Assembly: GCF_000380025.1 (NCBI RefSeq)
Contig: NZ_KB904160.1
Location: 184 to 51,684 of the forward strand
Length of the DNA: 51,501 nucleotides
Source of the DNA: Streptococcus entericus DSM 14446
GTDB taxonomy: Bacteria; Bacillota; Bacilli; Lactobacillales; Streptococcaceae
Direction of reading: 5' to 3'
Under the pieces are notes generated by a model that was given only the letters and a program-made list of their open reading frames with translations, was not told where the DNA came from and did not search any database. Of the stretch, positions 32,502 through 41,913 are shown one piece after another. Each line of letters begins with the position of its first letter. Within the stretch, counting starts at the first letter, position 1. The translations under genes and the position numbers were made by a program.

Positions 32502-33266
32502 ATGTCACGTAAACCCATTATCGCCGGAAACTGGAAGATGAACAAGGTGCCTGCAGAAGCGCGCGAATTTATCTCACAAGTTGAGTTGGCTATCCCATCA
32601 AACGACCTGGTTGATGCTGTTATCGGTGCGCCAGCTATTTTCCTTGAAGGGATGAAAAAAGGCTTAAGCAAAGCTAACTCTCAGTTGCAAGTTGCTGCAC
32701 AAAACTGTCATTTTGAGGATGCTGGTGCCTTTACTGGTGAAAATAGCCCGAAAACTATCGCTGCTCTTGGTGTTGAGTATGTCATTATCGGTCACTCTGA
32801 GCGTCGTGATTACTTCCATGAGACAGATGAGGACATCAACAAAAAAGCGCATGCTATTTTCCGTAATGGTATGACCCCAATCATCTGCTGTGGTGAGAGC
32901 CTTGAGACTTATGAGTCAGGTCAGGCAGTTGACTTTGTCGGTGCTCAAGTATCAGCAGCGCTCAAAGGCTTGTCAGCTGAACAAGTAGCTTCACTCGTTA
33001 TTGCCTACGAGCCAATCTGGGCAATCGGTACAGGTAAATCAGCAACCAAAGATGATGCGCAAAACATGTGTAAAGCTGTTCGTGATGTGGTTGCTAGTGA
33101 CTTCGGTCAAGAAGTTGCTGACAAAGTTCGTGTGCAATACGGTGGTTCTGTTAACCCAGCTAACATCGCAGAGTACATGGCTTGTCCAGATGTCGACGGT
33201 GCCCTTGTTGGTGGTGCATCGCTTGAACCTGCTAGCTTCTTGGCGCTTCTTGAAGCAGTGAAATAA
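32502..33266 (+). CDS. tpiA: Triosephosphate isomerase
   Basis: Glycolytic TIM-barrel enzyme (254 aa) interconverting dihydroxyacetone phosphate and glyceraldehyde-3-phosphate. The start at 32502 is chosen because [14 protein letters not shown] is the standard N-terminus; an upstream in-frame ATG at 32451 adds an unlikely 17 residues. Catalytic residues: Lys13 in GNWKMN, the electrophile His in IIGHSERR, and Glu in [12 protein letters not shown], followed by the flexible loop. GGSVNPAN and LVGGASLEP bind phosphate. tuf-tpiA is a conserved streptococcal order. Confidence 0.97.
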   Translation: MSRKPIIAGNWKMNKVPAEAREFISQVELAIPSNDLVDAVIGAPAIFLEGMKKGLSKANSQLQVAAQNCHFEDAGAFTGENSPKTIAALGVEYVIIGHSERRDYFHETDEDINKKAHAIFRNGMTPIICCGESLETYESGQAVDFVGAQVSAALKGLSAEQVASLVIAYEPIWAIGTGKSATKDDAQNMCKAVRDVVASDFGQEVADKVRVQYGGSVNPANIAEYMACPDVDGALVGGASLEPASFLALLEAVK

Positions 33267-33271
33267 TCTGA

Positions 33272-33300
33272 AAAACTCTGGGCATGTCGTCCAGAGTTTT
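33272..33300. terminator. Bidirectional terminator between tpiA and the HAD gene
   Basis: Perfect 10-bp stem AAAACTCTGG / CCAGAGTTTT with a 9-nt loop; convergent genes on either side. Confidence 0.8.
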
Positions 33301-33310
33301 CTGATATCAG

Positions 33311-34126
33311 TTATTCTTGACCTAACACCCAAGTTTTGATCGCATGAGCGACGCCACTCTCATCGTTGGAGAGGGTGATGTGCTTAGCGATTTTTTTGAG
33401 TTCAGGATTACCGTTTGCCATGACAACAGGGACAGCAACTACTTCCAGCATGGCTCGGTCATTTTCTTCGTCACCGATAGCCATCGTTTGGCTCATGTCA
33501 ATGCCTAACTTGTTTGCTAGATGCTTGATGGCATTGCCCTTGCTGACTGCTTTATTGACAATTTCTAGGTAAAAGGGTTGGGATTTGACAAGACCGAAAC
33601 GGTCATGGTAGTCAGCTGGGATTCTCGCAATGGCCTCATCTAAGATTTCTGGCTCATCGATGAACATGATTTTAACGATTTCTTTGTCTGCCATTTCTTC
33701 TGGTGTGCGATAAAAAACAGGCATGGAAACTAGCTGAGCCTCGTGGACAGTGTATTTGCCGATGTCACGATTGGCAGTATAGATGCCATCCTTAGTGATG
33801 GCATGCATGTGAACACCTAGTTTACGCGCCAGCAATTCAATATCCAAGTAATCGTCGTAGCTGATGGTCTCCTTGACCAATTCCTGACCAGAAGAGGTGT
33901 CTTGTACTAGACCGCCGTTAAAGGTAATAACATAGTCCCCCTCGTCTTGTAGGTTGAGATCGGACAGCAGTTCTGTCACCCCAGCAATTGGGCGCCCAGT
34001 TGTGATCACAATCTTGACACCGGCCGCTTTGGCTTCTTGCACTGCCTGGTAGACTTGAGGGGTAAGGGTGCGGTTGCTGGTCAGTAAGGTGCCGTCAATG
34101 TCGACTGCAACGAGTTTGATGGTCAT
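33311..34126 (-). CDS. HAD-superfamily Cof-type sugar-phosphate phosphatase
   Basis: Cof/YidA-like HAD hydrolase (271 aa, type IIB cap). Motif I DIDGTLL with nucleophile Asp8 and acid Asp10, motif II TTGRP around residue 42, motif III Lys195 in NKAVSKGNA, and motif IV GDEENDRAML near 217. Such enzymes dephosphorylate sugar phosphates or flavin-type substrates; the substrate here is unknown. AAGGAGA precedes the ATG. The gene follows DUF1827 by 41 bp on the same strand, with a hairpin between. Confidence 0.9.
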   Translation of the reverse strand: MTIKLVAVDIDGTLLTSNRTLTPQVYQAVQEAKAAGVKIVITTGRPIAGVTELLSDLNLQDEGDYVITFNGGLVQDTSSGQELVKETISYDDYLDIELLARKLGVHMHAITKDGIYTANRDIGKYTVHEAQLVSMPVFYRTPEEMADKEIVKIMFIDEPEILDEAIARIPADYHDRFGLVKSQPFYLEIVNKAVSKGNAIKHLANKLGIDMSQTMAIGDEENDRAMLEVVAVPVVMANGNPELKKIAKHITLSNDESGVAHAIKTWVLGQE

Positions 34127-34150
34127 AATTTCTCCTTCATAAATAGTAAG

Positions 34151-34175
34151 AAGTCTGAGGAAGAACCTCAGACTT
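34151..34175 (-). other. Hairpin between DUF1827 and HAD genes
   Basis: Perfect 10-bp stem AAGTCTGAGG / CCTCAGACTT with a 5-nt loop, overlapping the DUF1827 stop codon. No T-tract on the minus strand, so more likely a processing or stability element than a full terminator. Confidence 0.6.
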
Positions 34176-34473
34176 GGCGAATAGGAATAGAAATTTCAAT
34201 GAGTTTATCCATATGAACAGTTTTGACTAACTCCATCATCGCTTTGTTAGGGTGGATTTTACGCTTAAAGAAAAATTCTCGGATTTTATCTAACTCGGCT
34301 GACTTGATGGCACGATATTTGTTGGTGATGAGAAGCTCGTAGTGTGTTGGTGCTTCTGAGAAAACCACATCGGTGTTGCCTGCCGAATAAACCTCTACCA
34401 AAAAGGCATCGGTATATTTGAGTTGATTCTTGACCAATTCAGGATGGCTACCAGTCACATTAATCAGCCGCAT
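34168..34473 (-). CDS. DUF1827 family protein
   Basis: Small cytoplasmic protein of 101 aa found in streptococci and relatives. Conserved stretches are TGSHPELVKNQLKYTDAFLV (residues 7-26) and YSAGNTDVVF following it. I set the start at 34473 (MRLINVTGSH), because AGAGGA is about 9 bp upstream; the in-frame ATG six bases earlier is too close to that site. Function unknown. Family call is from resemblance. Confidence 0.8.
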   Translation of the reverse strand: MRLINVTGSHPELVKNQLKYTDAFLVEVYSAGNTDVVFSEAPTHYELLITNKYRAIKSAELDKIREFFFKRKIHPNKAMMELVKTVHMDKLIEISIPIRQV

Positions 34474-34552
34474 GGGCATATCCTCTTTTCATTTAGGATT
34501 CCTTTTTTATTATATCACGAAAGGTCTTAAAAAGGACAAAAATGCCTTAAAT

Positions 34553-34999
34553 TTAATTATTTTTTTGCCACTGCTCAATACCCCAGCGATGGCTACCTCG
34601 CTTGAGCTTGGTTTTGGCCTCCTCAATTGGAAACCAAGCTAGCATATTAAAGTCTTCCAAGGGTTTGCTGACCTCTGAAAAAGACTCTACTGCATAGAGA
34701 TAGGCGGGATGATAGTAGTGAGTGTCTCTGTGCCGAGAGTAGAAGTACTCATCTGCCTGACCCAGGTATTGCCCTAGACGAGCTGAGAACCCAAGTTCTT
34801 CAAGCAATTCACGCTCTAGAGCCGTCTGATGGTTTTCTCCTGCTTCAATCTCGCCACCAGGCAGAAACCAAGCCCCGTTAGGTGCCTGAACGAGGATGAG
34901 ATGGGTCTTTTCCTCATTTGGGATAATCGCATAGACACCGTAGCGATTTTGGTATGTGGCACTAGCCACCTTATCGCCAAAAGTTGGAATGTTTGTCAT
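34553..34999 (-). CDS. NUDIX hydrolase
   Basis: Nucleoside-diphosphate-linked hydrolase of 148 aa with the full Nudix box GGEIEAGENHQTALERELLE followed by ELG, around residues 48-70. The start at 34999 (MTNIPTFGDK) has AGGAGA 8 bp upstream. An in-frame codon at 35026 is excluded because it lies inside the -10 box of this gene. Surrounding NGAWFLP and the Tyr-rich HYYHPAYLYAVE suggest an (d)NTP or related substrate; it cannot be assigned. Confidence 0.85.
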   Translation of the reverse strand: MTNIPTFGDKVASATYQNRYGVYAIIPNEEKTHLILVQAPNGAWFLPGGEIEAGENHQTALERELLEELGFSARLGQYLGQADEYFYSRHRDTHYYHPAYLYAVESFSEVSKPLEDFNMLAWFPIEEAKTKLKRGSHRWGIEQWQKNN

Positions 35000-35024
35000 C
35001 TGATGTTCTCCTGTTTTTATAGCC

Positions 35025-35033
35025 ATTATAACA
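35025..35033 (-). promoter_or_regulatory. Extended -10 promoter of the NUDIX gene
   Basis: Minus strand TGT-TATAAT, about 25 bp before the chosen ATG. Confidence 0.65.
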
Positions 35034-35063
35034 CGATTTAAGCAGAATTGCTTTACTCAAGTT

Positions 35064-35095
35064 CAAAAACCGCCAGACTTTAACGTTTGGCGGTT
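35064..35095 (-). terminator. clpE terminator
   Basis: Minus strand AACCGCCAAAC / GTCTGGCGGTT stem (one G-U pair), 6-nt loop, followed by TTT. Confidence 0.85.
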
Positions 35096-35101
35096 CTTAT
35101 C

Positions 35102-37357
35102 TTATTCAGCAGTTTCTGTCGCCGGTTCAGCAACGGCCTTTACCGCTTTTATAGTGATATCCCCTTTACTGTTGAGCACTGCCTTGAGGTGCTTCTCAGT
35201 TGGGTGCTCTAGATAAAAGTCAGTGATGGCATCCTCGATATGGTCTTGGATGGTTCGGCGTAATGGCCGAGCGCCCATCTTTGGATCGTAGCCTAAATCG
35301 ACCAGTTTTTCCTTGACCTTGTCAGTGATGTCTAGCTGAATGTCATTCCGTATTAAGCGTTCCTTAACGGTTGCCAACATCAGGTCAACGATGCTGAGGA
35401 GATTGTCCTTGCTAAGGGGCTGGAATTCGATGATACCGTCAAATCGGTTCATGAATTCTGGACTGAAAAAGTTCCCCAGCTGACCAAGAACAGACTGGCT
35501 CCGCCCTTCGCGCGCAGCACCAAAACCAACAGAAGCCTCAATTTTACCTGTGCCAGCGTTTGAGGTCATGATGATGATGGTATCCTTGAAGCTGACCGTC
35601 CGTCCTTGCCCATCTGTTAAACGTCCATCGTCTAATACCTGTAAGAACATGTGCATGACGTCTGGATGAGCCTTTTCGACCTCATCAAGGAGAATGAGAG
35701 AGTAGGGGTTGCGACGGACTTTTTCCGTCAGCTGCCCAGCCTCCTCATAGCCGACATAGCCTGGAGGGGCTCCGACGAGCTTGGCAACTGCATGTTTTTC
35801 CATATATTCACTCATGTCAAAGCGAATCATGCTATCAGCTGAGCCAAAGAGTTCGATAGCTAGTTGTTTGGACAGCTCGGTCTTGCCGACACCGGTAGGT
35901 CCGACAAAGAGGAAGGAGCCGATGGGACGATTTGGGGAGCCCAGACCAACGCGATTCCGACGGATAGCCTTGGCAATCTTATCCACAGCATCGTCCTGAC
36001 CGATGACCGCACTTTTGAGGTCGCTAGCGAGATTAACCAGTTGGGTTTGCTCTTTTTCCTTGAGATCACCGACAGGAATATTGGTTTTTTGCTCGATGAT
36101 GCTTTCGATGACTTTTTCAGTAATGATTGGCGTGTCTTGTTCATCCAGTTTTTGTTGCTGAAGTTCTTTATACTTGGCAATCTGGTCACGGAAGTAAGCC
36201 GCACGTTCGTAGTCCTCATCCCTCGTCGCCTGAGCCTTGAGGTTTTCAGCCTCAATCAGGCGCTTATCAATGTCTTTAGGATCGATAAAGTTGAGGGTCA
36301 AGTTGAGCTTAGAACCTGCCTCATCTAAAAGGTCAATGGCCTTGTCAGGTAAGAAGCGGTCTTGAATGTAACGATTAGACAGGACAGCCGCCGCTTCAAT
36401 GGCCTCATCTGTGTAGCGGACATGGTGATAGTCTTCATATTTTTTCTGAATGCCCTTGAGGATAATTAAGGTTTCCTCAACGCTTGGCTCATCGACCTTA
36501 ACCGGCTGCATCCGGCGCTCTAGGGCAGCATCTTTTTCAATCACGCGGTATTCATTTAGCGTTGTTGCACCGACCAGTTGGAGCTCACCGCGTGCCAGAG
36601 CTGGTTTCAAAATATTACCAGCATCCATGTTGCCATCGCCAGCAGCACCAGCACCAACAATTTCATGGATTTCGTCGATGAAGAGAATCACATCATCACG
36701 GTTTCGGAGTTCGTCCATGAGTTTTTGCATGCGTTCTTCAAATTGCCCACGGATACCTGTCCCTTGCACCAAGCTGACGACATCGAGTCGGATGACTTGT
36801 TTGCCTTGAAGTTTTTGGGGAACAGAACCATCGATGATTTTCTGAGCTAGTCCTTCAACCACAGCGGTTTTTCCGACCCCAGGCTCACCGATGAGAACAG
36901 GATTGTTCTTGGTACGACGATTGAGAATCTCAATCACACGGATAATCTCCTCGTCACGTCCAATCACAGGGTCAATGCCGCCTTTTCTAGCGATATCCGT
37001 AATATTGGTACCAAATTCTTCCAATAAACCTTTGGCTTGCTCCTGTTGTGGAGACTGACCAGGGTGATTTGGTCGGCGATTGTTACCGTTATTGCCGCCA
37101 CGCCCTCCAGATTGGGTTGGTGGCGTGTTGGGAAGATTGCCACTAAAGGCGCGGAAGTTGTTCAAATCAGAGAAGAAGTCATCAAAGAAGGGATCAAGAC
37201 CCTGTGCTAAGTTCCGAGGGCGATCATCACCTTGTTTAGGTTCAGACTTGATAATTTTATAGCAGTTTTGGCAGAGATCAATCTGCCCCTGCTTGCCATT
37301 CATGTTGGTATAGAGATGAATGGTCGCGTCGTTTAATTTACAATTGTGACACAACAT
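35102..37357 (-). CDS. clpE: ATP-dependent unfoldase ClpE
   Basis: HSP100 chaperone (751 aa) working with ClpP in stress proteolysis. The N-terminal zinc finger has two Cys pairs (CHNC, CQNC in residues 3-33). A Gly/Asn/Pro-rich linker leads to AAA+ module 1 with Walker [14 protein letters not shown] and Walker [10 protein letters not shown], then a UVR coiled-coil ([17 protein letters not shown] near residue 390), then AAA+ module 2 with [13 protein letters not shown] and [10 protein letters not shown], and a C-terminal D2 domain. This order is specific to ClpE. AGGAGG precedes the ATG, and a CtsR-like operator lies in the leader. Confidence 0.96.
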   Translation of the reverse strand: MLCHNCKLNDATIHLYTNMNGKQGQIDLCQNCYKIIKSEPKQGDDRPRNLAQGLDPFFDDFFSDLNNFRAFSGNLPNTPPTQSGGRGGNNGNNRRPNHPGQSPQQEQAKGLLEEFGTNITDIARKGGIDPVIGRDEEIIRVIEILNRRTKNNPVLIGEPGVGKTAVVEGLAQKIIDGSVPQKLQGKQVIRLDVVSLVQGTGIRGQFEERMQKLMDELRNRDDVILFIDEIHEIVGAGAAGDGNMDAGNILKPALARGELQLVGATTLNEYRVIEKDAALERRMQPVKVDEPSVEETLIILKGIQKKYEDYHHVRYTDEAIEAAAVLSNRYIQDRFLPDKAIDLLDEAGSKLNLTLNFIDPKDIDKRLIEAENLKAQATRDEDYERAAYFRDQIAKYKELQQQKLDEQDTPIITEKVIESIIEQKTNIPVGDLKEKEQTQLVNLASDLKSAVIGQDDAVDKIAKAIRRNRVGLGSPNRPIGSFLFVGPTGVGKTELSKQLAIELFGSADSMIRFDMSEYMEKHAVAKLVGAPPGYVGYEEAGQLTEKVRRNPYSLILLDEVEKAHPDVMHMFLQVLDDGRLTDGQGRTVSFKDTIIIMTSNAGTGKIEASVGFGAAREGRSQSVLGQLGNFFSPEFMNRFDGIIEFQPLSKDNLLSIVDLMLATVKERLIRNDIQLDITDKVKEKLVDLGYDPKMGARPLRRTIQDHIEDAITDFYLEHPTEKHLKAVLNSKGDITIKAVKAVAEPATETAE

Positions 37358-37391
37358 AAAAACCTCCTAATCAATTGACCAATTCTATAAA

Positions 37392-37408
37392 GGTCAGTAT
37401 TGGTCAAA
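37392..37408. promoter_or_regulatory. CtsR-like operator upstream of clpE
   Basis: GGTCAGTATTGGTCAAA on the plus strand: two GGTCA repeats at the correct 10-bp phase of the consensus RGTCAAANANRGTCAAA. The second heptad is perfect and the first has two mismatches. It covers positions just after the predicted transcription start. Confidence 0.7.
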
Positions 37409-37420
37409 GTTTATAAGTCT

Positions 37421-37426
37421 ATTATA
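37421..37426 (-). promoter_or_regulatory. clpE promoter -10
   Basis: Minus strand TATAAT, about 64 bp before the ATG, giving a leader that contains the CtsR-like site. The -35 is poor. Confidence 0.6.
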
Positions 37427-37510
37427 GCACGATTTTATAAAAAAGCAAAAATAAAGCACGTCTTTCTTACAAATTTTACTAATATGGGTGCATTAGGACT
37501 GTTTATAGAC

Positions 37511-37542
37511 AAAAGCTCCCCTTACTTAAGAAGAGGAGCTTT
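37511..37542 (-). terminator. Terminator of the lactonase/small-protein operon
   Basis: Stem AAAGCTCC(T)CTT / AAG(G)GGAGCTTT on the minus strand, 13 bp beyond the small-protein stop, ending in TTTTG. Confidence 0.75.
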
Positions 37543-37555
37543 GGTATTAACCTGT

Positions 37556-37807
37556 TTATTTGCTAAACAAACCTTTGACTTTATCAATGAGACCTGCACC
37601 TTTATCCGTATCAAGTCCCAGGTCTTTGGCCTTATCAAGTACACCATCAAGACCTTTACTCAAATCCAGACCGTCAAGCAAACCTTTTGCTTGCTCGAGA
37701 TAGTCACCGAGGCTATCTTTGTTTTCATTGATAAATTCTTTTGCAGCATTGATGTCGCCTTTAGCGATGAGCTCTTTGATTTTTTCGAGCAATTCAGTTG
37801 TGTTCAT
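37556..37807 (-). CDS. Small helical protein of unknown function
   Basis: An 83-aa, strongly acidic/basic protein starting MNTTELLEKIKELIAKGD. AGAGGA lies about 7 bp upstream; an in-frame upstream codon at 37897 would overlap the lactonase gene and is unlikely. It is rich in Leu, Asp, Gly and Lys with a repeated pattern (GLLDGLDLSKGLDGVLDKAK), suggesting an amphipathic helix bundle. It lacks a signal peptide. It lies 29 bp after the lactonase gene on the same strand and shares its terminator. I do not recognise the family. Confidence 0.65.
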   Translation of the reverse strand: MNTTELLEKIKELIAKGDINAAKEFINENKDSLGDYLEQAKGLLDGLDLSKGLDGVLDKAKDLGLDTDKGAGLIDKVKGLFSK

Positions 37808-37836
37808 TGTTGTCCTCTTTCTTTTTGTTGTTTTTA

Positions 37837-38814
37837 TTACACCATAAATTCTAGCATAAAGCAAGTCGCTTGTTTGGGAATATGAATCTGATCGCAATGT
37901 CTGAGCTGTCCTGTTTCTGAGTTAATCGCAAAGCTAGTTGCTTGAGTACCGTTTTGATCAATCAAAATAAGGAATGAACAAGCTGGTGTCACCGTTAAAC
38001 TCAGTGCTTCTTGGTTAATAGAGATGGGAGCGAGTTTTTGTAAGGACCCGTCACCTAGAATCTCGAAAACACTCAAGTAAGGATAAGTTGGACGAGTGTG
38101 ATAGAGATGGGCAGCAGTTGCTCCGACAGATGGGGCGATAAGAGAAGTCGAATGGATTGATGAATCAGTTTGGCTAGCGTGGTACTCAAAAGAACCGTAA
38201 CCATCATAAAATAATGTATGGATGACCTGGTGTTCACTGATCAAATAGCAGACTTTGGTCGCTTGGTGAAAAATCAGTTGATAAGGGATGCGCTCGTCAG
38301 GACTGCTGAATTGATTAACGAAACTCAGTCTATCGTTTGCTACCCCATAGATGAGTAATCTCTGGCGATGTTTGTCACCAATGACCAGCAGTTTATCTGG
38401 TGTGAGGGTGATAAAGGTTGGGTCAACATCATCTAGAGGCAAGCTACCCAAGGGTTTCAGCTCTTTTTCAGTCGTGATGGCATAAGCTGATAAAAGTTTG
38501 CCTTTGTCAGTTAGAGTGTAGGCAATATGCCTATCGGCATCATAGCAGAGCTGATCAGCTTGATTAGTAGGTTGAAGTTCTGAGAGGAGTTGCTCATCTT
38601 TGGGTAAAAAAACAAGCTGGTCTTGCCCGTCAAGATGGGTCAGGGCTAGAAAATTTCCATCTCCTTCAGGGATAACTGCCTTCAGTTGCGTTCTAATCAA
38701 AGGTTTTAACACTCCAAATCGACCGTTTTGTTCATCAAAGGAACAATAGTAAACGCATTGCTCTTCTTCCTGATAGGATTGTTTGGACCAAATAGTTTGT
38801 AAGTGTTTTCTCAT
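37837..38814 (-). CDS. Lactonase-family seven-bladed beta-propeller protein
   Basis: Protein of 325 aa resembling the YbhE/Pgl-type 6-phosphogluconolactonase family, with repeated blades such as GDGNFLALTHLDG, LTPDKLLVIGDKHRQRLLIY and PYLSVFEILGDGSLQ. Identity to characterised members seems low, and catalytic residues cannot be read with confidence, so the sugar-lactone substrate is uncertain. It has an extended -10 promoter divergent from mutX. Probably co-transcribed with the small protein downstream. Confidence 0.65.
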   Translation of the reverse strand: MRKHLQTIWSKQSYQEEEQCVYYCSFDEQNGRFGVLKPLIRTQLKAVIPEGDGNFLALTHLDGQDQLVFLPKDEQLLSELQPTNQADQLCYDADRHIAYTLTDKGKLLSAYAITTEKELKPLGSLPLDDVDPTFITLTPDKLLVIGDKHRQRLLIYGVANDRLSFVNQFSSPDERIPYQLIFHQATKVCYLISEHQVIHTLFYDGYGSFEYHASQTDSSIHSTSLIAPSVGATAAHLYHTRPTYPYLSVFEILGDGSLQKLAPISINQEALSLTVTPACSFLILIDQNGTQATSFAINSETGQLRHCDQIHIPKQATCFMLEFMV

Positions 38815-38884
38815 AGTAAAATTATAACATATCTATCAGTCGAGAACAACAGAACGGTAAAATTCAGCTAATTCCATCAGAACA

Positions 38885-38893
38885 TGCTATAAT
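38885..38893 (+). promoter_or_regulatory. Extended -10 promoter of mutX
   Basis: TGC-TATAAT (TG at 38885, TATAAT 38888-38893), about 30 bp before the ATG. Confidence 0.65.
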
Positions 38894-38923
38894 AAAGAGA
38901 AACTAAGATGAAAGAGAGCTGTC

Positions 38924-39409
38924 ATGGTAAAATTAGCAACTATTTGTTATATTGACAACGGCAAAGAACTCTTACTCATGCACCGCAATAAAAAGCCCAA
39001 TGATGTTCACGAGGGCAAATGGATTAGTGTTGGAGGTAAGTTAGAAAAAGGGGAAAGTCCAGAGGATTGTGCCATTCGTGAAATCTATGAAGAAACTGGT
39101 TTGGTTGTCAAAGAGATGAAGCTGGCTGGTCTAATCACATTTCCAGAGTTCACACCAGGTCACGACTGGTATACTTATGTATTTAGGGTTACAGCTGTTG
39201 ATGGCAAATTGGTTGAGGACTGTGTTGAAGGCACCTTAGAATGGGTCCCCTACGACCAGGTGCTAACCAAACCAACTTGGGAAGGAGACTATGAGATGTT
39301 CCAATGGATTATCGACAATCGCCCCTTCTTTTCAGCCAAGTTGACTTATGACAACGAACAGTTAGTTGGCAAAGAAGTCACTTTTTATGGTGATAATGAG
39401 CCAAGATAG
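38924..39409 (+). CDS. mutX: 8-oxo-dGTP diphosphatase, NUDIX family
   Basis: NUDIX enzyme of 161 aa closely resembling streptococcal MutX, which removes 8-oxo-dGTP from the nucleotide pool and limits A:T to C:G mutations. The N-terminus LATICYIDNGKELLLMHRNK and the Nudix box GGKLEKGESPEDCAIREIYE followed by ETG (residues about 38-60) are clear, and TFPEFTPGHDWYTYVF is also a MutX-type block. Possibly co-transcribed with the permease gene 11 bp downstream. Confidence 0.9.
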   Translation: MVKLATICYIDNGKELLLMHRNKKPNDVHEGKWISVGGKLEKGESPEDCAIREIYEETGLVVKEMKLAGLITFPEFTPGHDWYTYVFRVTAVDGKLVEDCVEGTLEWVPYDQVLTKPTWEGDYEMFQWIIDNRPFFSAKLTYDNEQLVGKEVTFYGDNEPR

Positions 39410-39420
39410 AGAAAGGAGTT

Positions 39421-40581
39421 ATGATGAAGTCTGATAAACAATCGTTTACCCTCAGTTGGTTTTTCAAATGGTTTTTGAACCGTAAGAGTGTGACTATTCT
39501 TTTAGTCAGCCTCTTGTTTTTTCTGAATTTATTGGTTTTCACCAAAATTAGTTTTTTATTTGAGCCGGTCATTGGTTTTTTGACCATTGTCATGTTGCCG
39601 CTGGTGATTTCTGCTTTGATTTACTATTTGCTGGATCCGATTGTCTTGTGGTTAGAAAAGCAGGGACTATCGAAAGTTTGGGCAATTACCATCACCTTTA
39701 TCGGTGTGATTATCTTAATGATTTTAGGTATTGCTAGTATCATTCCGATGATCCAGGCACAGTTGGGCGCTTTTTTCAGTAATTTACCGAACTATATTGA
39801 AACCGTTGAGAGTCAGGTGACCAGTCTGTTACAAGACGATCGTTTTGAAGCCTTACGACCTCAACTAGCAGATATCGTTGACACCGTCGGTCAAAAAGCT
39901 ATTGAGTATGTCCAGACCTTCTCAAAGAATGCTGTCGACTGGGCCAGCAATTTTGCTTCTGCAATTGCTAAAGTAACGGTTGCTGTCCTCATTGCACCAT
40001 TTATCATTTTTTACCTCTTGCGTGATGGCAAGCAACTAAAAGACAAGATTGCCGCTTTTTTACCGACAAAGATGCGGCAACCAGCTCGCCGTGTCCTGTC
40101 TGATATTAACAAACAGTTGGCGGGTTATGTACAAGGGCAAGTGACGGTTGCCATCGTTGTTGGTCTGATGTTTTCAGTCATGTTTAGCCTTATCGGGTTA
40201 CCGTATGCCATCACCTTTGGGATTCTAGCTGGCATACTTAACATGATTCCTTATCTAGGGAGTTTCCTAGCCATGGTTCCTGTTGTGATTCTCGGTTTGG
40301 TTGAAGGCCCCTTTATGCTGATTAAAGTGCTTCTGGTTTTTGTGATTGAGCAAACCATTGAGGGGCGCTTTGTGACACCTTTGGTCTTGGGGAATAAGCT
40401 GAGCATCCATCCGATCACCATTCTTTTCGTGTTGTTAACAGCAGGGTCTATGTTTGGTCTTTGGGGTGTGTTGCTTGGAATTCCGCTCTATGCTTCCGTT
40501 AAGGTGATACTCACTGAGGTGTTCAACTGGTACAAGATTGTTAGTGGGCTTTATCAGGAAGAGGTAACAGATGACCAATAG
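39421..40581 (+). CDS. AI-2E/PerM family membrane transporter
   Basis: Polytopic protein of 386 aa, about seven to eight TM helices, of the AI-2E transporter (UPF0118, PerM/YdiK) family. Members include putative exporters and ion antiporters; substrate here unknown. Family blocks: PFIIFYLLRDGK (around residue 197-208), INKQLAGYVQGQ near 225, and the C-terminal GRFVTPLVLGNKLSIHPI. Two ATGs in tandem (39421, 39424) follow AAGGAG, and the second has the better spacing. Its end overlaps the TPR gene by 11 bp. Confidence 0.88.
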   Translation: MMKSDKQSFTLSWFFKWFLNRKSVTILLVSLLFFLNLLVFTKISFLFEPVIGFLTIVMLPLVISALIYYLLDPIVLWLEKQGLSKVWAITITFIGVIILMILGIASIIPMIQAQLGAFFSNLPNYIETVESQVTSLLQDDRFEALRPQLADIVDTVGQKAIEYVQTFSKNAVDWASNFASAIAKVTVAVLIAPFIIFYLLRDGKQLKDKIAAFLPTKMRQPARRVLSDINKQLAGYVQGQVTVAIVVGLMFSVMFSLIGLPYAITFGILAGILNMIPYLGSFLAMVPVVILGLVEGPFMLIKVLLVFVIEQTIEGRFVTPLVLGNKLSIHPITILFVLLTAGSMFGLWGVLLGIPLYASVKVILTEVFNWYKIVSGLYQEEVTDDQ

Positions 40582-41812
40582 TGAAAAAATGATTGCCTGT
40601 CTAGATCAGCAGGACTTGCGTAAAGCAGATAAGTATTTTCAACGTGCCTTGGCAGATGACAGTGACGATGTGCTGCTAGAGTTGGGTGAGTATCTAGAAG
40701 CGATAGGGTTTTATCCACAGGCTAGACAGGTTTATGAGCAGTTATCAGAACAATACCCACATGTTAACTTGAGCCTAGCCCAGATTGCCTACGAAGATGG
40801 GGATACAGATTTGGCCTTTGACTACCTCACTCGTATAGAGGAAGATAGTGATGACTATATCAGTGCTTTGCTAGTTATGGCAGACCTCTATGACAGCGAA
40901 GGGCTAACGGATGTCGCAAGGGACAAGCTTGTCTTGGCTAGTCAATTAACTGATGAGCCCTTGGTGATTTTTGGCTTGGCAGAGCTAGAATTTGCACTTG
41001 AAGATTACAGCTCTGCGATTTCCCATTACGCTAAACTTGATAATCGCCTTTTGTTAGAACAGACAGGGATTTCGACTTATGAACGAATCGGTCGTGCCTA
41101 TGCCAGCTTGGGACAGTTTGAGGCGGCAATTGAGTTTTTGGAAAAGGCTCTGGAGATTGAGTACGATGGGCAGACCAATCTTGAGCTGGCAACGCTTTAT
41201 TACGAGACTAATGACACGCAACGAGCCTGTCTTTTATTCAAGCAATTAGAAACCCTTAGCCCAGAGATAGAAGGCTACGAATACCCCTATGCACTCTCTT
41301 TAGAAGCAGAAGGTCAATTTTCTGAGGCGCTTAGACTGGTGCAACAAGCCCTGCGTAAAAACGCTTTTGACACACAGCTCTTACTTCTAGCATCGCAATT
41401 GTCTTATGAGTTAGCAGATGCGGTGCAGTCTGAAACTTACCTCAAAGAGGTGCTGGCTCTTGATGAGGACAATGAGGAGGCAAAACTCCGCTTATCAAAT
41501 CTTTATTTGGAGCAGGAAAGGCATGAAGAGGTTGTTGGCTTAGGCTTAGAGACAAGTGACCACCCGTTGACCTTATGGCAGTTAGCACAAGCCTATGTGG
41601 CTTTAGATCGAGAAGATGAGGCTTTGGTACTTTATGACCAGACTTTTGCTGATCTTTCTGATAATCCAGATTTTCTCTTGGCCTATGCTTATCTTTTACG
41701 TCGTCTAGGAGACTTGGAAAAAGCTAAAACAATCTTGCAGACTTACCTTAGGTTGATTCCTGATGATTTAGCAGTTGAGGAGTTGTTGAGCGATTTGTCC
41801 TACGGAGAATAG
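40571..41812 (+). CDS. Tetratricopeptide repeat protein
   Basis: Cytoplasmic protein of 413 aa made almost wholly of TPR helices; repeats such as ALADDSDDVLLELGEYLEAI, AYEDGDTDLAFDYLTRI, AYASLGQFEAAIEFLEKALE and AYVALDREDEALVLYDQTF are visible at about 34-residue spacing. Very acidic. Similar to the YpiA-like TPR proteins of Firmicutes; probably a protein-binding scaffold. Start overlaps the end of the transporter gene (AGGAAGAGG upstream), so it is translationally coupled. Confidence 0.85.
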   Translation: MTNSEKMIACLDQQDLRKADKYFQRALADDSDDVLLELGEYLEAIGFYPQARQVYEQLSEQYPHVNLSLAQIAYEDGDTDLAFDYLTRIEEDSDDYISALLVMADLYDSEGLTDVARDKLVLASQLTDEPLVIFGLAELEFALEDYSSAISHYAKLDNRLLLEQTGISTYERIGRAYASLGQFEAAIEFLEKALEIEYDGQTNLELATLYYETNDTQRACLLFKQLETLSPEIEGYEYPYALSLEAEGQFSEALRLVQQALRKNAFDTQLLLLASQLSYELADAVQSETYLKEVLALDEDNEEAKLRLSNLYLEQERHEEVVGLGLETSDHPLTLWQLAQAYVALDREDEALVLYDQTFADLSDNPDFLLAYAYLLRRLGDLEKAKTILQTYLRLIPDDLAVEELLSDLSYGE

Positions 41813-41886
41813 GAAAATTTGCTGGTGACTGGACTAAAAATATTTCACAAATGAGCATATTCTTTTTCTTATTGGCCATATTTCGT

Positions 41887-41892
41887 TATAAT
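41887..41892 (+). promoter_or_regulatory. Promoter -10 of the DUF1033 gene
   Basis: TATAAT, 21 bp before the ATG at 41914; -35 poor (TTTTCT region). It rules out the in-frame codon at 41851 as the start. Confidence 0.65.
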
Positions 41893-41913
41893 AGAATCGG
41901 AAAGAGGAAGAGT

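Noticed and set aside
35000..35026. Nine-residue longer NUDIX start at 35026
   Set aside because: Lies in the -10 box of the gene's own promoter; the ATG at 34999 has a good ribosome site.
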